A stretch of 49,672 bases of DNA from Hymenochaete sp. R1. Taxonomy: Eukaryota > Basidiomycota > Agaricomycetes > Hymenochaetales > Hymenochaetaceae. The translations under genes were made by a program, and so were the position numbers. Under the pieces are notes generated by a model that ran no database searches, was not told the origin of the DNA, and saw only the letters and a list, made by a program, of their open reading frames with translations. Below are positions 35,901 to 48,015 of this stretch, piece by piece. The stretch covers positions 1-49,672 of the forward strand of contig JAFREE010000176.1 of the NCBI GenBank assembly GCA_019400425.1, given 5' to 3'. Each line of letters opens with the position of its first letter. Positions within the stretch are counted from its first letter, which is position 1.

Positions 35901-38900
35901 TCACCTCAACGGCGACCCCCTCAACTCACCCACAGGCACCGCCCTCGGTGAACTCGACTTGCTCGAGAACACCGACGGGAGGTATGCTCCCGCCTGCGTC
36001 TGTCCCTGCCCGCGCGAAGGTGAGGAAGTGGTCCCGTTCCGCATGATAGCCATGCCCCCGTTTCCGCTTCCATTGGCAGTGGTTGGAATAGCGACAGCAG
36101 ATGATTGTTCCTTCTCGCGACAGCTTACGAGTCTACGTTTGGTTTTGTCTATCCCTGTGCGATGTAAAACGTCGAGAAAGTCAGTCGGATGTAGTTCAAC
36201 GCTGAGAATCAGAAGCAGAAAAGAAGCGGACGAGGAGAAAGGGGGACGGGAACAGAAATACACTTACAACTCAGAATCGTCACCTCGTCCTCCTCTTGGA
36301 ATGGGTTCCCCGCCTGCAATAGCTCATCTTGCAGCGCATACAGACACCACAGCGACTCCTCATACAACGTTGCACACTCGCCCGCCGTCGAGCTTCCTGG
36401 ATGGACGAGCTCCATTCGAGCAGCTTTTCGAGACTGTCGACAGGGCAAACAAACCGAAATAAGTCAATAATAAGAGAAAGAGTGAAAAGTTTAAGTCAGG
36501 AGAGTTGGTACGGTAGGATAAGGGATGGTATGAGTAAGGTGTAGGTGAGAGCGTACCAGTTGGAGAGCACGGTCGTAGACGAGCTGACCGAGCCAGGCGG
36601 GCCCTTCCATTACGTTCTCCGGGAGCCATGTGCGGACGAGGGCGATGCGATCACTACACTTCAGGAAATGTGTCGAGAACCAGGTTAAAGCTATCAGATG
36701 TCATTCCCGTCAGTAATCCATTGAAAATCCAGAAACTCGAGAAGAAAAACAATGGGTAGCGTAAAACTCACCATCATCGAACCCCTCACTGACCTCCAAC
36801 CTCCCCTCCGGATCCCGCATCTTCATCCCCTCTTGATGCACCCTCAATCGATCTATGCCCTTTTGCGAGAAGGCCATCAACAAAAGGTACAGCGCGACAC
36901 ACGTCACTGCGTTGTATTCTGCGTCGAGCACGGCATTCCGTCTGCGCTCAGCAGCTGCATCCGACTCGCCGTCCAGTTTCATAAAGGGTGTAGACGGTGG
37001 GAGAGGTTCTTGATTTGATAAATATGTCAAAAATAATGTTACGTCGTTAAGAGGGGGCCAAACGTACTTCGAGGAACGGCCTTCACAAATTCGTACATCT
37101 CATCCGCCCAACGCGTCAAAACATCCGTCTTCTGCGCCAACTCCTCCAGCTCGACCAACAAATCATCCTCCAGCGGGTCTTTCACAAACTCGCTCCCACT
37201 ATCTGCACCTCTGATACCACCATCGCGTACACTCCCTAGTAAGATCGGCGCCCGCAACGGCGACCGGTCCCTCCCACTCGTCATATTCGAATATGAATAT
37301 GGCGCAGACACGTACCCGCCATTCCTATCCGAGTTTGAGTTCGTGTAATACGAGTACGTCGACGGGGCGCGGGCAACGACCATTCCACCCACACCGATAC
37401 CGCCAGGCGTCCCAGCCGCCCCGAACAGTTTCTTTGACGCCATGTTCAGCGCGCGCGTCAATGCGCTCCCGCGCGAGGGGGACGCCGAGAGCGGTGGGGG
37501 TGGGGTGTATGCGTTTGGGGGAGGTGGGAAGGCGGTAATGGTCACAGGGGCAGAGGAAGGCGGGCGTTGAGTCTTTGATGGTATTGACACGGGAAGAGGT
37601 TCATGATTTGAACCTGAGTTTGAGCGTGGGAGGTCGAACGGGTATTGTTGTCTGTCGATTGTGGGGGAATTGCCTTTGGAATCAGAGGGTTGGCGTCTTC
37701 GACCTGCTGCAATCTCTATTAACACAGTAGGATGGAATGAGATAAGGGCTAATGGAAACGTTTAAGAAAGTAAAGCTCACCATCTACAGTTCGCCCAAAT
37801 TCGATCGCCCGATTATCCCCTACCATGACATATTCTCGTCTGAGTAGACCGTCCTCCTCGCTCTCGCCAGGTATTATCGAGGCTTCCGTGGAAAGTTGCC
37901 GATCATGATTCTGCGGTTCTGAAATCGCCCTCCTCATAACGTCAGGCTGTTCAGGTTCCATATAACCCAGCAAAGGGGGACTATGAGAAAGCGCATACAC
38001 AAAGGTCAATTCACAAAGTCACCAGTACATTCGAAAAGGTCGTGCGAGGTGTAACCAAAATTGTAGAAACGCACCTATCACTGCCAGGAGTACCAGAGAT
38101 AACATCTGGGAGCGGCACAGTCGGTGTCGGAAACTGTTGCTGCTGCGTGTGCCGCCGAAAGGAAAATCTGGCTTGCGTGAGCACCTTCGCTTCAGCGGGC
38201 AGTGTGGCAGGTGAAGTTTTACTCGGCTTCGCAGTGGTTGTGATTATGGTACCCGTCTCATGTTCCATCGTCCCCGCCGTCATTGGTGAAAGAGTATTTG
38301 TGTTTGTGTTTGCGGTCTGAATGACAGCGGCCGTGGGGCGTCTCGTTGTGACTGCACCGACGACGACTGCCTCGGCATCAGCTCCAAGATCAGAGCTAGG
38401 CTCCTTGGACACTAAGGACGAGGACACGCTCTTCTTCCTATCCCTGTCTTTGTCTTTTGGAGGTTTAGGGAACTTTGAATTCGCAAGTGCTGAACTCTTG
38501 AAGAACTCATCGTAGCTCGATCGTTCCGCAGGAAACCGCCTCAACAAGCTCCGGATAAGTTTCTTAATATCAGACGGCACAGGCTTCAACGCTGGATCCT
38601 TCTCCAGCATCGCAGGATCTTCGTCGGGGAACTTAATGCTCTTTGTCTGCTCGATCTTCTTCAGCAACTCGATATGGTTCTGTGCCCTGAACGGTGCCTT
38701 CCCCGCAGACATTTCGTACAACACAGCGCCAACGCTCCAAAGGTCGGCTTTCGCATCATACTTCTCATATCGCAAGATCTCTGGAGCCATGTAGAGGGGC
38801 GAACCACAGAGTGTTTCAGCCATCATGGCATTCGGTAAGGATCGCGCAAAGCCAAAGTCTGCAACTTTGAGGATGGGAACGCCGAGAGGGTGGCCACGGG

Positions 38901-39662
38901 CGAGTTCTTCCGGAGATGCAGGTTTCAGGAGCAGATTCTGAGGCTTGATATCACGGTGAATGAGATTTCGTTCTCGGAGAAACTTCAGAGCACGAGCTAC
39001 AGTTTTGGTCAGCAGTTGAATGATAGAGATAATGCACAAGTTTGCAGGTCACCTAATTGCCTAAGGAAACTTCGAACAACGGTCTCCTCCAGCCCTCCGG
39101 CCTTGGGGTGTGGGTAATATATCGGCGCAGCACCCGGAGATGGCACATATTCCAAAGTTTCCACCCTCCCGCGTTTCTTGATGTAGTTCGTAAGATCCCC
39201 GCCGGAACAATACTCCATTATCAAGTAGATGTTCTTCTCTGCCCGCTGCAGTAGAGTATGGATCAGGTTTAAAGCATTATCACGAATGCAGGAGACCGCT
39301 GCTCACCATAATCTCCATGAGCCGTGTAATATGTCTGTGGGATAAGGATTTGAGGATGTCGATCTCGCATTGAAGGTTTTCTATGAGCTTGGTAGAAAGA
39401 CCACTGCGAACGACGGTCTTGATTGCGACTTGCTCCTTCGTATCCTAAGATAAGAACATTATTCAATACAGACACATGCTCTACATAACGCATAGGCACG
39501 CACTTGATTGAAACCTTTGTATACGATAGCAAAACTGCCCTTGCCTAGTTCGCCGCTTATAATGTAGGGCCTAATGTCTTCGTCATCTATGCGGCGCGTC
39601 ACCCGCCGTTCAGACGGACCTGCTACCGAAGGGCGCGCCGTATTCGGAGGAGCAGCCGGCAT
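35901..39662 (-). CDS. ATG1: Autophagy serine/threonine kinase ATG1 (ULK family)
   Basis: This multi-exon gene encodes roughly 1,000 residues from ATG 39662 (exon 1 39504-39662, exon 2 39307-39444). ATG1 starts autophagosome formation and is controlled by TOR and the Atg13-Atg17 complex. The kinase domain is complete: Gly loop [24 protein letters not shown] (ATP lysine), [33 protein letters not shown] (catalytic Asp), [12 protein letters not shown] (DFG), [15 protein letters not shown] and [14 protein letters not shown] long disordered Ser/Pro/Thr-rich middle follows, including the conserved [19 protein letters not shown]. The helical C-terminal region ([42 protein letters not shown]) corresponds to the tandem MIT domain that binds Atg13. 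The Tyr/Pro-rich activation-loop insertion in [13 protein letters not shown] between kinase lobes is typical of fungal ATG1. Confidence 0.93.
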
Positions 39663-40661
39663 GAGAATCGGCCTATACTCTTAATGATTTGATTCAGTTT
39701 GGTGAGAAGGGGATGCAGAAGGTGGTATAGACACGAAGGAGATGGGTCGTGGGGTAGGAACCAGTGAGTTCAAGGGCCAGACCAAGCGTCGTGCTGACTG
39801 AGAATAAGTCTTGGAAGAGATGACTTTTGTTCCTAGACGAACGAAAGGAAGCAATACGGAGGGTAAAAAGTCTAATGAGATGGTGGTCGGAGGGAAAGCG
39901 TATGTGCGTACGGTGGGCTTCAAGTTCAGTTCGGCAGTCACGGTGAGCGCCTGGCTGGAGGCCAGAGAGAAAGATGATTTGCGCCACAGCTTCCTAAAGA
40001 AGGACTGATTCCCTCAACAGCCGCCCCCAGCTTTTCCTTTGTTCTCCTCTCGCCTTCAACGACGCCAGCATTCTTTCAGTGTCTCTCAACTGGATTAGTA
40101 ACGTTTCAGGCGGTATGACTCATAGCGCGTCCCTCACTAACCTGTTTATGACATCGTCTGTGGAGGAAGAGGAGAATCCAGCGATCTCACTACCTTCTCA
40201 CAATGCTCTCTCCGGATGCTCTCATCAATTCTCTGTATTTGTAATTCAATAAAGTCAAAGCGCTGAAGGCAGCGTCAATGTGTGATTATAAGTGTATTCC
40301 CCTGGGTATGAGACTCAATCAGATCAGTACTTCCTTTTCCAATACTATTATTCGAAAGGCGCTGGTGCTCTCTCCCAGCTTTGCTTGAAATAAAATAAAA
40401 GTAACAGCTGCGCGGCGCAGCTTACAGTTTTTTGTGGTTGTTGTTAGCGCCTGAGGCTAAGCGTACGTGAGAAGAAAGGTAGGAAGGGATGAGAGAGAGA
40501 GAGCTGTGTTGGTTGGCGCGTTCAACTTGAGTTGAACTCAACGTTGTCCTCAAGCCTTCATCGTCGCCCAGAGCTCTTGTATGCTCACCCGATCCGCCTC
40601 TCTGCGCGTGTAACGCGTCTTTCTTTCCTTTCTTCAAGACTATAACGACCTCTAAAGCCTC
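39663..40661. promoter_or_regulatory. Divergent intergenic region, 1.0 kb
   Basis: This holds the promoters of ATG1 (minus) and the disordered protein gene (plus). A GA dinucleotide run lies near 40490-40502. No clear TATA box and no additional gene seen. A plus frame at 39811-40008 lacks motifs. Confidence 0.45.
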
Positions 40662-43603
40662 ATGACCTCCGTCTACTCCCACAGGTCCTCAGCCAGCAAT
40701 CTCGAACCCCCAGCCAGCGCAGGTGACAAGGAAGAGAGGAGAAAAAGACCAGTCCGTGTCCCTCCTCCGCCTGCACCCATCGATATAGTACGTATTCCCC
40801 TTCTTTCGTAACCCATTTCTGTCCTATTTTTGACAAACGGCGACTCGATAAAATCAAATTACTGCCCACTAATCTGCGCTTTGATCAGCCCGAGCCCGTG
40901 GACGTAAAGCGCAAGAACCGCAGGCCGCCCTCGCCTCTTCGTAACAGTTACACAGCCGACAACGACGACGAATCCGGCAGCGAGGACGGTTCTGATGTGC
41001 AAGACGATGAAGATGAAGGCGCTCAGGGCCATGCTTGGAGTCACCACTCCCAATCTCCGAGCCCATCCATAACCAAATTCGCATCCAACTTCGCCCAACG
41101 CGTCGGTCAGTTCGTCAATAACAACAATAATCACAGCTCGCGCAATCTACCTACAGAGGCCGAGCTCGAAGCCGAGGCAGAGAGGGAGAGAGAACATAGC
41201 AGACGGGAAGCAGAGATGATCATGAGGCAGGAGGCGGAAGAGAGGAAGTTGCTCGAGGATAGGGTAATGGCGATGTTCGATGATGGGGCCGCAGCAGCCA
41301 ATCCCAGGACACCCCCGCCCCGAGCGCAAACCATGCCCGCTACATCCTCTCCTACGGCGTCGCAGAAGGACAAAGACGGTTGGTTCGCGGCAGTTAGAAA
41401 CAAGCTCACGCCGACAAAGGAGAAGGAGCCGTTGACGCCTGCACAACAGATTATACAGGATACGAAAGCAAAAGAAAAGGAAAAGAAGAAAGACAAAGGG
41501 AAAGAAAAGGATCGAGGGAAGGAAAATGACAGAGGAAGGGAGAGGGAGTCTCAGGAATGGCCTGCGACGCCCTCGAGGAAATACAGCGACCCAGCTTTCC
41601 TTCACCTTGCACAGACAGCCTCGCCCGAACCTGTCACTCCACCCCGTCCTATCAAAGACAATGGCTACATGACCCCTTCCCCAGGCCGTTCGGTGGACTC
41701 GAACCGTGATGGGCCTCCCCTATACGCGCAGTTCAACGGTCAGGGTGTCCTCGACGTCCCTGATACCCTTCTCACAATCGCACGACGCTTCGAGAAGCTC
41801 GAACGATGGACAGTCGCGCATGTCCGCGCCCTCGAGGAACGCATGGGCGACGTCGAGCGGTGGCTTGTGGATAAGGAAAAAGAGAAGGAAGAAGAAGAAA
41901 AGGAGAAGTCCGAGGATCAAGCGCAGGTGAAGGACCCGGAGCAGAGTTTGAGTGAGAAGTCGAGCTTCCATTCGCAGGAAGACGACGAGGCGGACAATGA
42001 CGTTGCTGAGATTCGTGAGGAGCTTATCGAACTACAGGGTCGGGTTGGGGAGCTCGGGAGAGAGATGGCAAAGCTCATGACGGCGCCGTTAAACCTCTCT
42101 TCAGGTCCTGCGCGTAGCGCTGGTTCCGTCGTGTCGCAATCGTCGCCAGCTGTTCCTCCTACTCCTACCTCAATTGCGCCTCGCACATTACCCACTCTTC
42201 CGGCGGCGACATTCAACACGCCTCGTCAACAGCAGCAACAGCAACAGGAGACTACACCAACGCCTGTCCCTACCCAAGCACCAGTAACACCAAGTCAATC
42301 TCAAACACCACAACCGCGCCCCAAAGAGTCCACGTCTCCTACAGGTGCCAGCGGCGCCAAACGCTCCTCCTCTGTCGTATCCACTGGCTCAGGCCGCACT
42401 CGCCTGCCTTACCCCACAGGTGATTATACCTCGCCGCCTGGCGTCATTCCAACCAAACAGGATATCCTCTCCCCGACTAATTCACCCCCATCCTCACTCA
42501 ACGACTCTACACGTCGGCGTCCACTCTCTATTGCAGGCCTGCCGTCGGCAACGAGTAGTACTATGTTCTCCAGCTCTGCTTCCATGGGGCCAAGCACACC
42601 AGGCTTGCCACAACGTCAGGAATTCATCTCTACTTCGAGTTCAGGGATGGGGTCACCGCCGAGTAGGGCGTTGAGCCCCAAGAGCCCACCTTCGGCGAGT
42701 GGATCGCCAAGTCCGAGGGCAATGATGAACGTGAGTCCTACGCCGAGAAAACGCTACACAGTCGCGCTTGGGATGCCGTTGAATGGGTATAACAACGCGC
42801 CCGATTCGGATGAAGAGCGGGAACGAGAACGAGAACGAGATGGGGAGATGGAGCAGCAGCAGCGAAGAAGACGCAATACGAATGCAGGAGCAGGCGGGGA
42901 TCGTAAGGCAGGTGTGGACTCGGATGTATTTGACGAGAGTCATAGTAGTGATGACGGTAGCGGGGGCTCTTCAGATGGGCATGTCGCAGGTGGTCACTTG
43001 CATTCCCGTGAATCGACCATCGGCAAGTCCACATCCGCATCCACTCCGAAATTTTCTTCACGGAACATCAACTCAGGCTCAGAAGCACACCTTGCCAACC
43101 CACCCACGATGCCAAACGACACTCTCCTCCGACGCAGTCCTTCCTCTCAATCCCAAGCAAAGTCGAACTCCTATTCTCCTCTCCGTGTACGCGCACAGTC
43201 GAGCTACGGACCACCGAGCGGATTCAATGCTTCTCTTTTCTCTACTGGCCTGGGGACTGGTGTAGGGACGGGGAAGGGGACAGGATCGAATGCGAACACA
43301 AACACAAACCTTCCTCCAGCCCCGATAACCCCTCTCCGCGTTCGTGTGCGCTCCAAGTCTATCGACCGTGTCGGACTCGGGATTGGGGTCTCCTCGCCAG
43401 CGGGGAACCAAAGTGGTAAATTCGTGGACCCATTGGTGTTAAGGAGGCAGGAAGCTGCTGCTGCCGGGAGTGGTGGTACTGGTGGAGGTGGGGGCCTGAA
43501 GACGCCAAGGACGCCGGTATGGGAGAAGGGGAAGAAAGTTCCGGTGAACGAGCTTGTGGCGTACTTTGACCAGGAGAGGGAGAGAGCAAGGACGAATAGG
43601 TAA
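40662..43603 (+). CDS. Large disordered protein with central coiled coil, function unknown
   Basis: Two exons (40662-40787 and 40889-43603) give about 946 residues; the small first exon supplies MTSVYSHRSSASNLEPP and a basic-proline stretch PVRVPPPPAPIDI. Most of the protein is Ser/Pro/Thr-rich and low complexity, with many SP/TP sites suggesting proline-directed phosphorylation. Acidic (DDESGSEDGSDVQDDEDEG) and Lys/Glu-rich (KEKEKKKDKGKEKDRGKE) segments precede a better-folded core at about residues 330-440: TLLTIARRFEKLERWTVAHV, EERMGDVERWLVDKEKE and IREELIELQGRVGELGREM, which predicts coiled coil. A CAG-rich run gives poly-Gln at about 42230-42250. The C-terminus has TPVWEKGKKVPVNELVAYFD. 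This resembles fungal polarity or cortical scaffold proteins in composition only; I do not recognise it. Confidence 0.8.
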
Positions 43604-44401
43604 AGGGGGATTGCCGGCCAGAACTAGTGTAAGAGTGGAGTTTTTTTGGTAAAGGCCTTCGTGGCCTCATGATATGCTTATTCTCTCGCAAACACTTTGT
43701 TTTTTTTTCTCTTCGAACCCATCCCGACTCGAATGCACGATGAATTCCAATTTTTTTTTTCTTTTTCTCTTCGCATCGATATTCTTTCTTCTCGTTCTCC
43801 AGTCCCAGCTCTCAGCCGAATACCACACAACGACGCTTCCCAAGAGTCGCTTCCAGTGTACTTTTCATACCTTTCCAATCCAAGTAACATCTTCTTTCAG
43901 AACTACATTCTGTTTATCCTTTTTTCCGATTGACCGCTCTCTCCCTCCAAACCGTTACGACTTCTCTCGTCCTTTTCCTATATGCATTGCATCATGATGT
44001 CATTTACGATCTGCCCTAGGCCTGTCTCCCTTTTGATAAATCGATAATGGCTTCGGGACTAATTAGAGCCTGGAGTATGTACTGCTCAGCTCGTAGACGG
44101 AGGCTTAACACCAATGGATTAGGTTGTTACACTAGTGTTTATAATGAAATGGGGCTGGAAGGATGCAATAGAGTTGAGACAAAAAATAAAAAGAGGAGGA
44201 AAGCCCAGCTTCATATGATGATGATTCGAGTTGGTGTGTGGCTGTAACAAATTTCGATCAAAGCAGGCGTCGATCCGACCGCGCACAACAAGTTTCTGGC
44301 TCGACTTCGACTTTTCGACTTCGACTCCAAGCAACTTGAAGCTCACCACCTTCCTCCGGTGTCTGCCTCCGCATATACACTAGTCAAACATTCCTTGCTA
44401 T
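43604..44401. other. Tandem intergenic region
   Basis: This 798-base stretch holds the 3' side of the disordered protein gene and promoter of the SURF6 gene. T-rich runs (43698-43708, 43751-43761) and CT-rich sequence occur. Small frames on both strands have no motifs. GACTTCGACT-type direct repeats lie at 44304-44330. Confidence 0.45.
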
Positions 44402-46039
44402 ATGCCAACGCCAAAAGAAGACCTCATCGCTTCTCTGTCGAGGCACAACACGGCCTTTGAAGGGCTCCTAAGCCTCATACCAGCCAAATACTACCTACCG
44501 CTGTCCGAGCGCGATGGGGTCGCTGGTGGGAGCGCTGAATACGTATGTTCATTTTTAAATGATATTTTTTCCTGAGGAGGAGCGAAATGGCTAATAAGGG
44601 AAATTGGGTAACTCGGTGACAGAGCTCGAAGTATCAGAAGAATAGCAAGAAGGTGAAGGCACCAAAGCAGGCTATCAAGGAGGCGACGAAGAAGGCAAAG
44701 AGGGATAAGGTGCGACCATGTTCATGCTAATAGATATTGCAATACAGCTAAATCACATTTGGCGATTCTTTTTATTCTCATGTCCAAAATTCAAAACTCG
44801 GATGGGCAACGCTATCGTTATCACGGTCTCGATTTTATTGGACTACGAAAGCTGGACCCAGCAAAGAACAAGAACCTCGTCGAATTGCAGGCGGAGGCTG
44901 CACGTGCGAAGATTGCAGCAGCAGCTGCTCAAGATGCAACAAAAGCGAAGGGGAAACAAAAACGAAAAGTTAAGGGAGATGATAGGGGAGATGGAACGGA
45001 AACGGAATATGGTGCTGAGGATGACAGCGACTATGAAGACGACGAAGAGGCTGCCGAAATGGACTCGATCGAGGAAGGCCTTCCTGGTAATGAAAACGCC
45101 ATGGATGTCGACGGTGAAGATGAAGACGAGCGCGTCACGTATAAGCCCATGGACGGCCCAACTAGCGTTGAAACTCTTCGCGAAAAGCTACACGCCCGAA
45201 TGAAAGAGCTGCGCGACAAGTCAAAATCGAAGAGATGGGATGGGGAGAGTGGAGGGAAGGATGCATTATTAGAGGAGAGAAGACGGCAACGTTCTGTTTT
45301 GAGGGAGAATAGGCGGAAGGAGACGAGGGAGAAGAGGAAGAGGGAGGAAGAGGAGAGGGGGAAGAAAGGGAAGGGAAAAGAAAAGGGGCAGCAGCAGACA
45401 GTGAACGCCAACCCTACAAAGGTTTGTACTCAAGGATTTACTTTCAGTTTCTTAGACTCTTACTATAAATTCTCACCCTAACACCGTCTACAGAATCAAC
45501 TTCTTGTTCCAGATATTTCCACCCGCCAACCCACCGCCGACCCAAAATACACTAACGTCTCCTTCTCCAACCTATCCGGCAGTACACCTTCACTCTCCAA
45601 GTCCCTCAAAACCGCCTCGAATCCCTCCCAAGCCCTTGCCCAGCTCCAAAAACGCGCCGAAGCTCGGGCCTCGCTTCCCGACGACAAGCGCAAAGAGCTC
45701 GACGAGAAGGACGCATGGGCGAAAGCCGGCGCACGCATCGAGGGAGCCAAGGTGCGCGACGACGCGACGCGCCTTGCGAAGGCAACAAAGCGGAAGGAGA
45801 AGGACAAGAGCAAGAGCAAGAAGGAGTGGGAGGAGAGGAAAAAGGAGGTGGCGGATGCGCAGGCTGCAAGGCTGAAGAAGCGGACGGATAATATTGCGAT
45901 GAGGCATGAGAAGAGGAAGGGCGGCGGGGCGAAGAAGGGGTCGAAGAAGAGTCGGCCTGGGTTCGAGGGAAAGGGCTTCGGGGGTGGTGGAGGGGGCAAA
46001 AAGGCGGGTGCTGGAGGGAAGAGTAAAGGGAGAAAATAG
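44402..46039 (+). CDS. SURF6/Rrp14-family ribosome biogenesis protein
   Basis: Four exons give about 447 residues: 44402-44542, 44623-44709, 44852-45421, 45494-46039. The N-terminal part carries an Rrp14-like segment: LIASLSRHNTAFEGLLSLIP then AKYYL. It is followed by Lys-rich and acidic linkers (EYGAEDDSDYEDDEEAAEMD). The SURF6 domain follows: TSVETLREKLHARMKELRDK, LLEERRRQRSVLRENRRKET, KYTNVSFSNL, QALAQLQKRAEARASLPDD and WAKAGARIEGAKVRDDATRL. The C-terminus is Lys/Gly-rich, ending KAGAGGKSKGRK. Yeast Rrp14 is a nucleolar protein needed for 40S and 60S subunit assembly and rRNA processing. Very basic composition and several NLS-like runs fit nucleolar location. Convergent with the next gene, 187 bp between stops. 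Confidence 0.92.
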
Positions 46040-46226
46040 TTACTCTCCAAGAAACTCATGTCGTCTTTCAGATCCATCCTCCTTATGATCTTCTCTCCTC
46101 ATTATTGGAGCTGTTATGTTTATTCAAGCAAAAGGAGAGGAGAGCACGACAACAATTAAACTAACGAACAGCATCGACATAAACAACAAAAACATGATTT
46201 TGACAGGGGATTTTGGTTGTCATCCT
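46040..46226. terminator. Convergent 3' ends, 187 bp
   Basis: The SURF6 stop (46039) faces the stop of the minus-strand unknown gene (46227). The 3' UTRs probably overlap. Confidence 0.5.
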
Positions 46227-47398
46227 TCACTCCCCCGGACCCTCGATGATCCCCAGAAACTCTTCCAACGCCGCCTGGCTCTCCTTCGCCTCGTCCTCCA
46301 GCCTGAAGCGTTCCTGGAGCTCTTCGTGTGCTTCTCTGGCCAGCCTCTTATCTTCTACAATGGCCCGTTTCGTGATCCTCTGCGCAAGCTTTGGATGAGG
46401 GTGTATATAGGAAGGAATCTCGAACCCGATGAATGTAGTATTGTAGGGATCTTTGGGATCGTACGAGGATGGTGGCTGCGGAGGAGATTGTCTACTGTTT
46501 CGCGAGCGTTTTCTAGGAGCAGATCCGTTTGTTTGTTGCTGAAAAGGAACGCCATACGCTTCGACCTCGTCCTCACGCATTTGCAACTTCGAGTCACGCG
46601 CCATTTGCGAAGCTGTCCATTTTGTGCCATCATCAAGCCTCGCCCTCTTCCTCGCACTCGAGTAATTATCCAAGGATGTTATGATTCGTTTGCGGTTTGT
46701 GGAAGAGTTTGCATCCCACGCTTCGAAATCGATTTCAAAGTTAGAGTACGGATCCTCTGGGGATGGCGACCAGCCTCTTACAACAAATGGGCCAGCGTCA
46801 TTGAGATCGGAGCATTCGACCCAGCCTTCTTCGTCTAAAGTCAAACGATCAGATCGCTTATCTTCGTGCGTGAGTTTGAGTGGAATTGGAGAGCCGTCCG
46901 GCAACTGCGTAAAGTTGAATATCAGTATTGATTTTAAAATGGAAAAAGGGGGATATCACGTACATTTACGTTGGCGGTATTTCTTTTGGGAGTAGAAGGA
47001 CCAGCCGGTGGCGAGTAGATAGTCAATATATCTCGTAGGAAGTCGTCGGCTTTCTCTGCTTCGTTGGATTCCTCAAACCCAGGTGGAGTGAGTTCCCCAT
47101 CCTGGAGGAAGGAAGGAAGGATCTGCGGGGAGCTTGGGGATATACTACTGACAGACTCGTCTAGCAATGGCGAGAGAATCTCTTCCTGCTTGAAATCAAG
47201 AATCGTAGGAATTGCGTCGTCCAATGAGCAGAGTGTATCTGAGTCGAAGCTTAGGGTTTGGAGGGGGGACCATAGCAATGCGTCGTTGTCCTCTTCGATG
47301 GTAGTGAGGTCCTTGAACTTGAAGTCCAAATTGGATTTTGAAAGTGGCTTCCGGAAGGGAGAGTCGAAAACCGATTGAAGGAAAACGGAGGAGGGCAT
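46227..47398 (-). CDS. Uncharacterised basidiomycete protein, 370 residues
   Basis: Two exons (46964-47398 and 46227-46904) are joined in phase 0 by a 59-nt GT-AG intron. The N-terminal half is acidic and Ser/Leu/Pro-rich (LSFDSDTLCSLDDAIPTILD) and looks disordered. The middle has GWVECSDLNDAGPFVVRGW and NFEIDFEAWDANSSTNRKR; a Lys/Arg cluster KRSRNSR could be a nuclear localisation signal. The C-terminal 70 residues look the most ordered: TTFIGFEIPSYIHPHPKLAQ then RITKRAIVEDKRLAREAHEE, a charged helix. I do not recognise the family. Acidic N-terminus plus NLS would fit a transcription-associated protein, but this is speculation. Confidence 0.75.
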
Positions 47399-48015
47399 TT
47401 CGAGACTAGGAAACTGAGATAGCGAGTGAAAACAAGAAGAGAGGAGAGCTGAGCTGAGTCGATTCGAAAGGTGAAAGAGAAATGAAATAATAAATGACGG
47501 AGAAAGAAGAAAAGCGCAGCGGATGGTCAGTAATGCGGCGCGCAGTTGCTGCGTCTGCCAGTGAAATTGAATGAGGCTGACGCTCCGAATCGCACAAGGT
47601 GATACCTCAAATTATGCTCCGATCCCACATTTTACTTCCCAGAAATAAGCCTAAAAAGAGAAGTCCTCCTTTGGTCATGAGTGTTGTAATGAAGCACATA
47701 ATTACAAGCTCACTCGATGGTCACCTTCAGGCTGTATCGTGGCTGAGGAATCCGAACTGTATCAGGTCCAACTTGAACGCCTACCTCCTTATAGACCGAG
47801 GGTCTTTCATTCAAATGGCCATCGCTCACCGTGTTAAGTTGCACGACACGAGTTTTGAGTAGAGTAAACACCTTTTGAAGTCCCTCCACGCATCGCCAGA
47901 TTGAGAAATCATCAATGATCATGACATGATTGAAGAAGTCCAGAAGTTGACAACCCCAATGAGAAAATGTGGGTCCATCTCAGTCCAAATCTAAACGATC
48001 GACATTTTGACAAAA
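47399..48015. promoter_or_regulatory. Divergent intergenic region, 617 bp
   Basis: This holds the promoters of the unknown gene (minus) and the RnpA-like gene (plus). Purine-rich sequence at 47425-47515 gives a CT-rich leader for the minus-strand gene. A plus frame at 47599-47862 has no motif. Confidence 0.45.

Noticed and set aside
35059..36046. Two long plus-strand frames (166 and 168 codons)
   Set aside because: They are purine-rich low complexity and the second overlaps the ATG1 C-terminal exon. No family similarity recognised.
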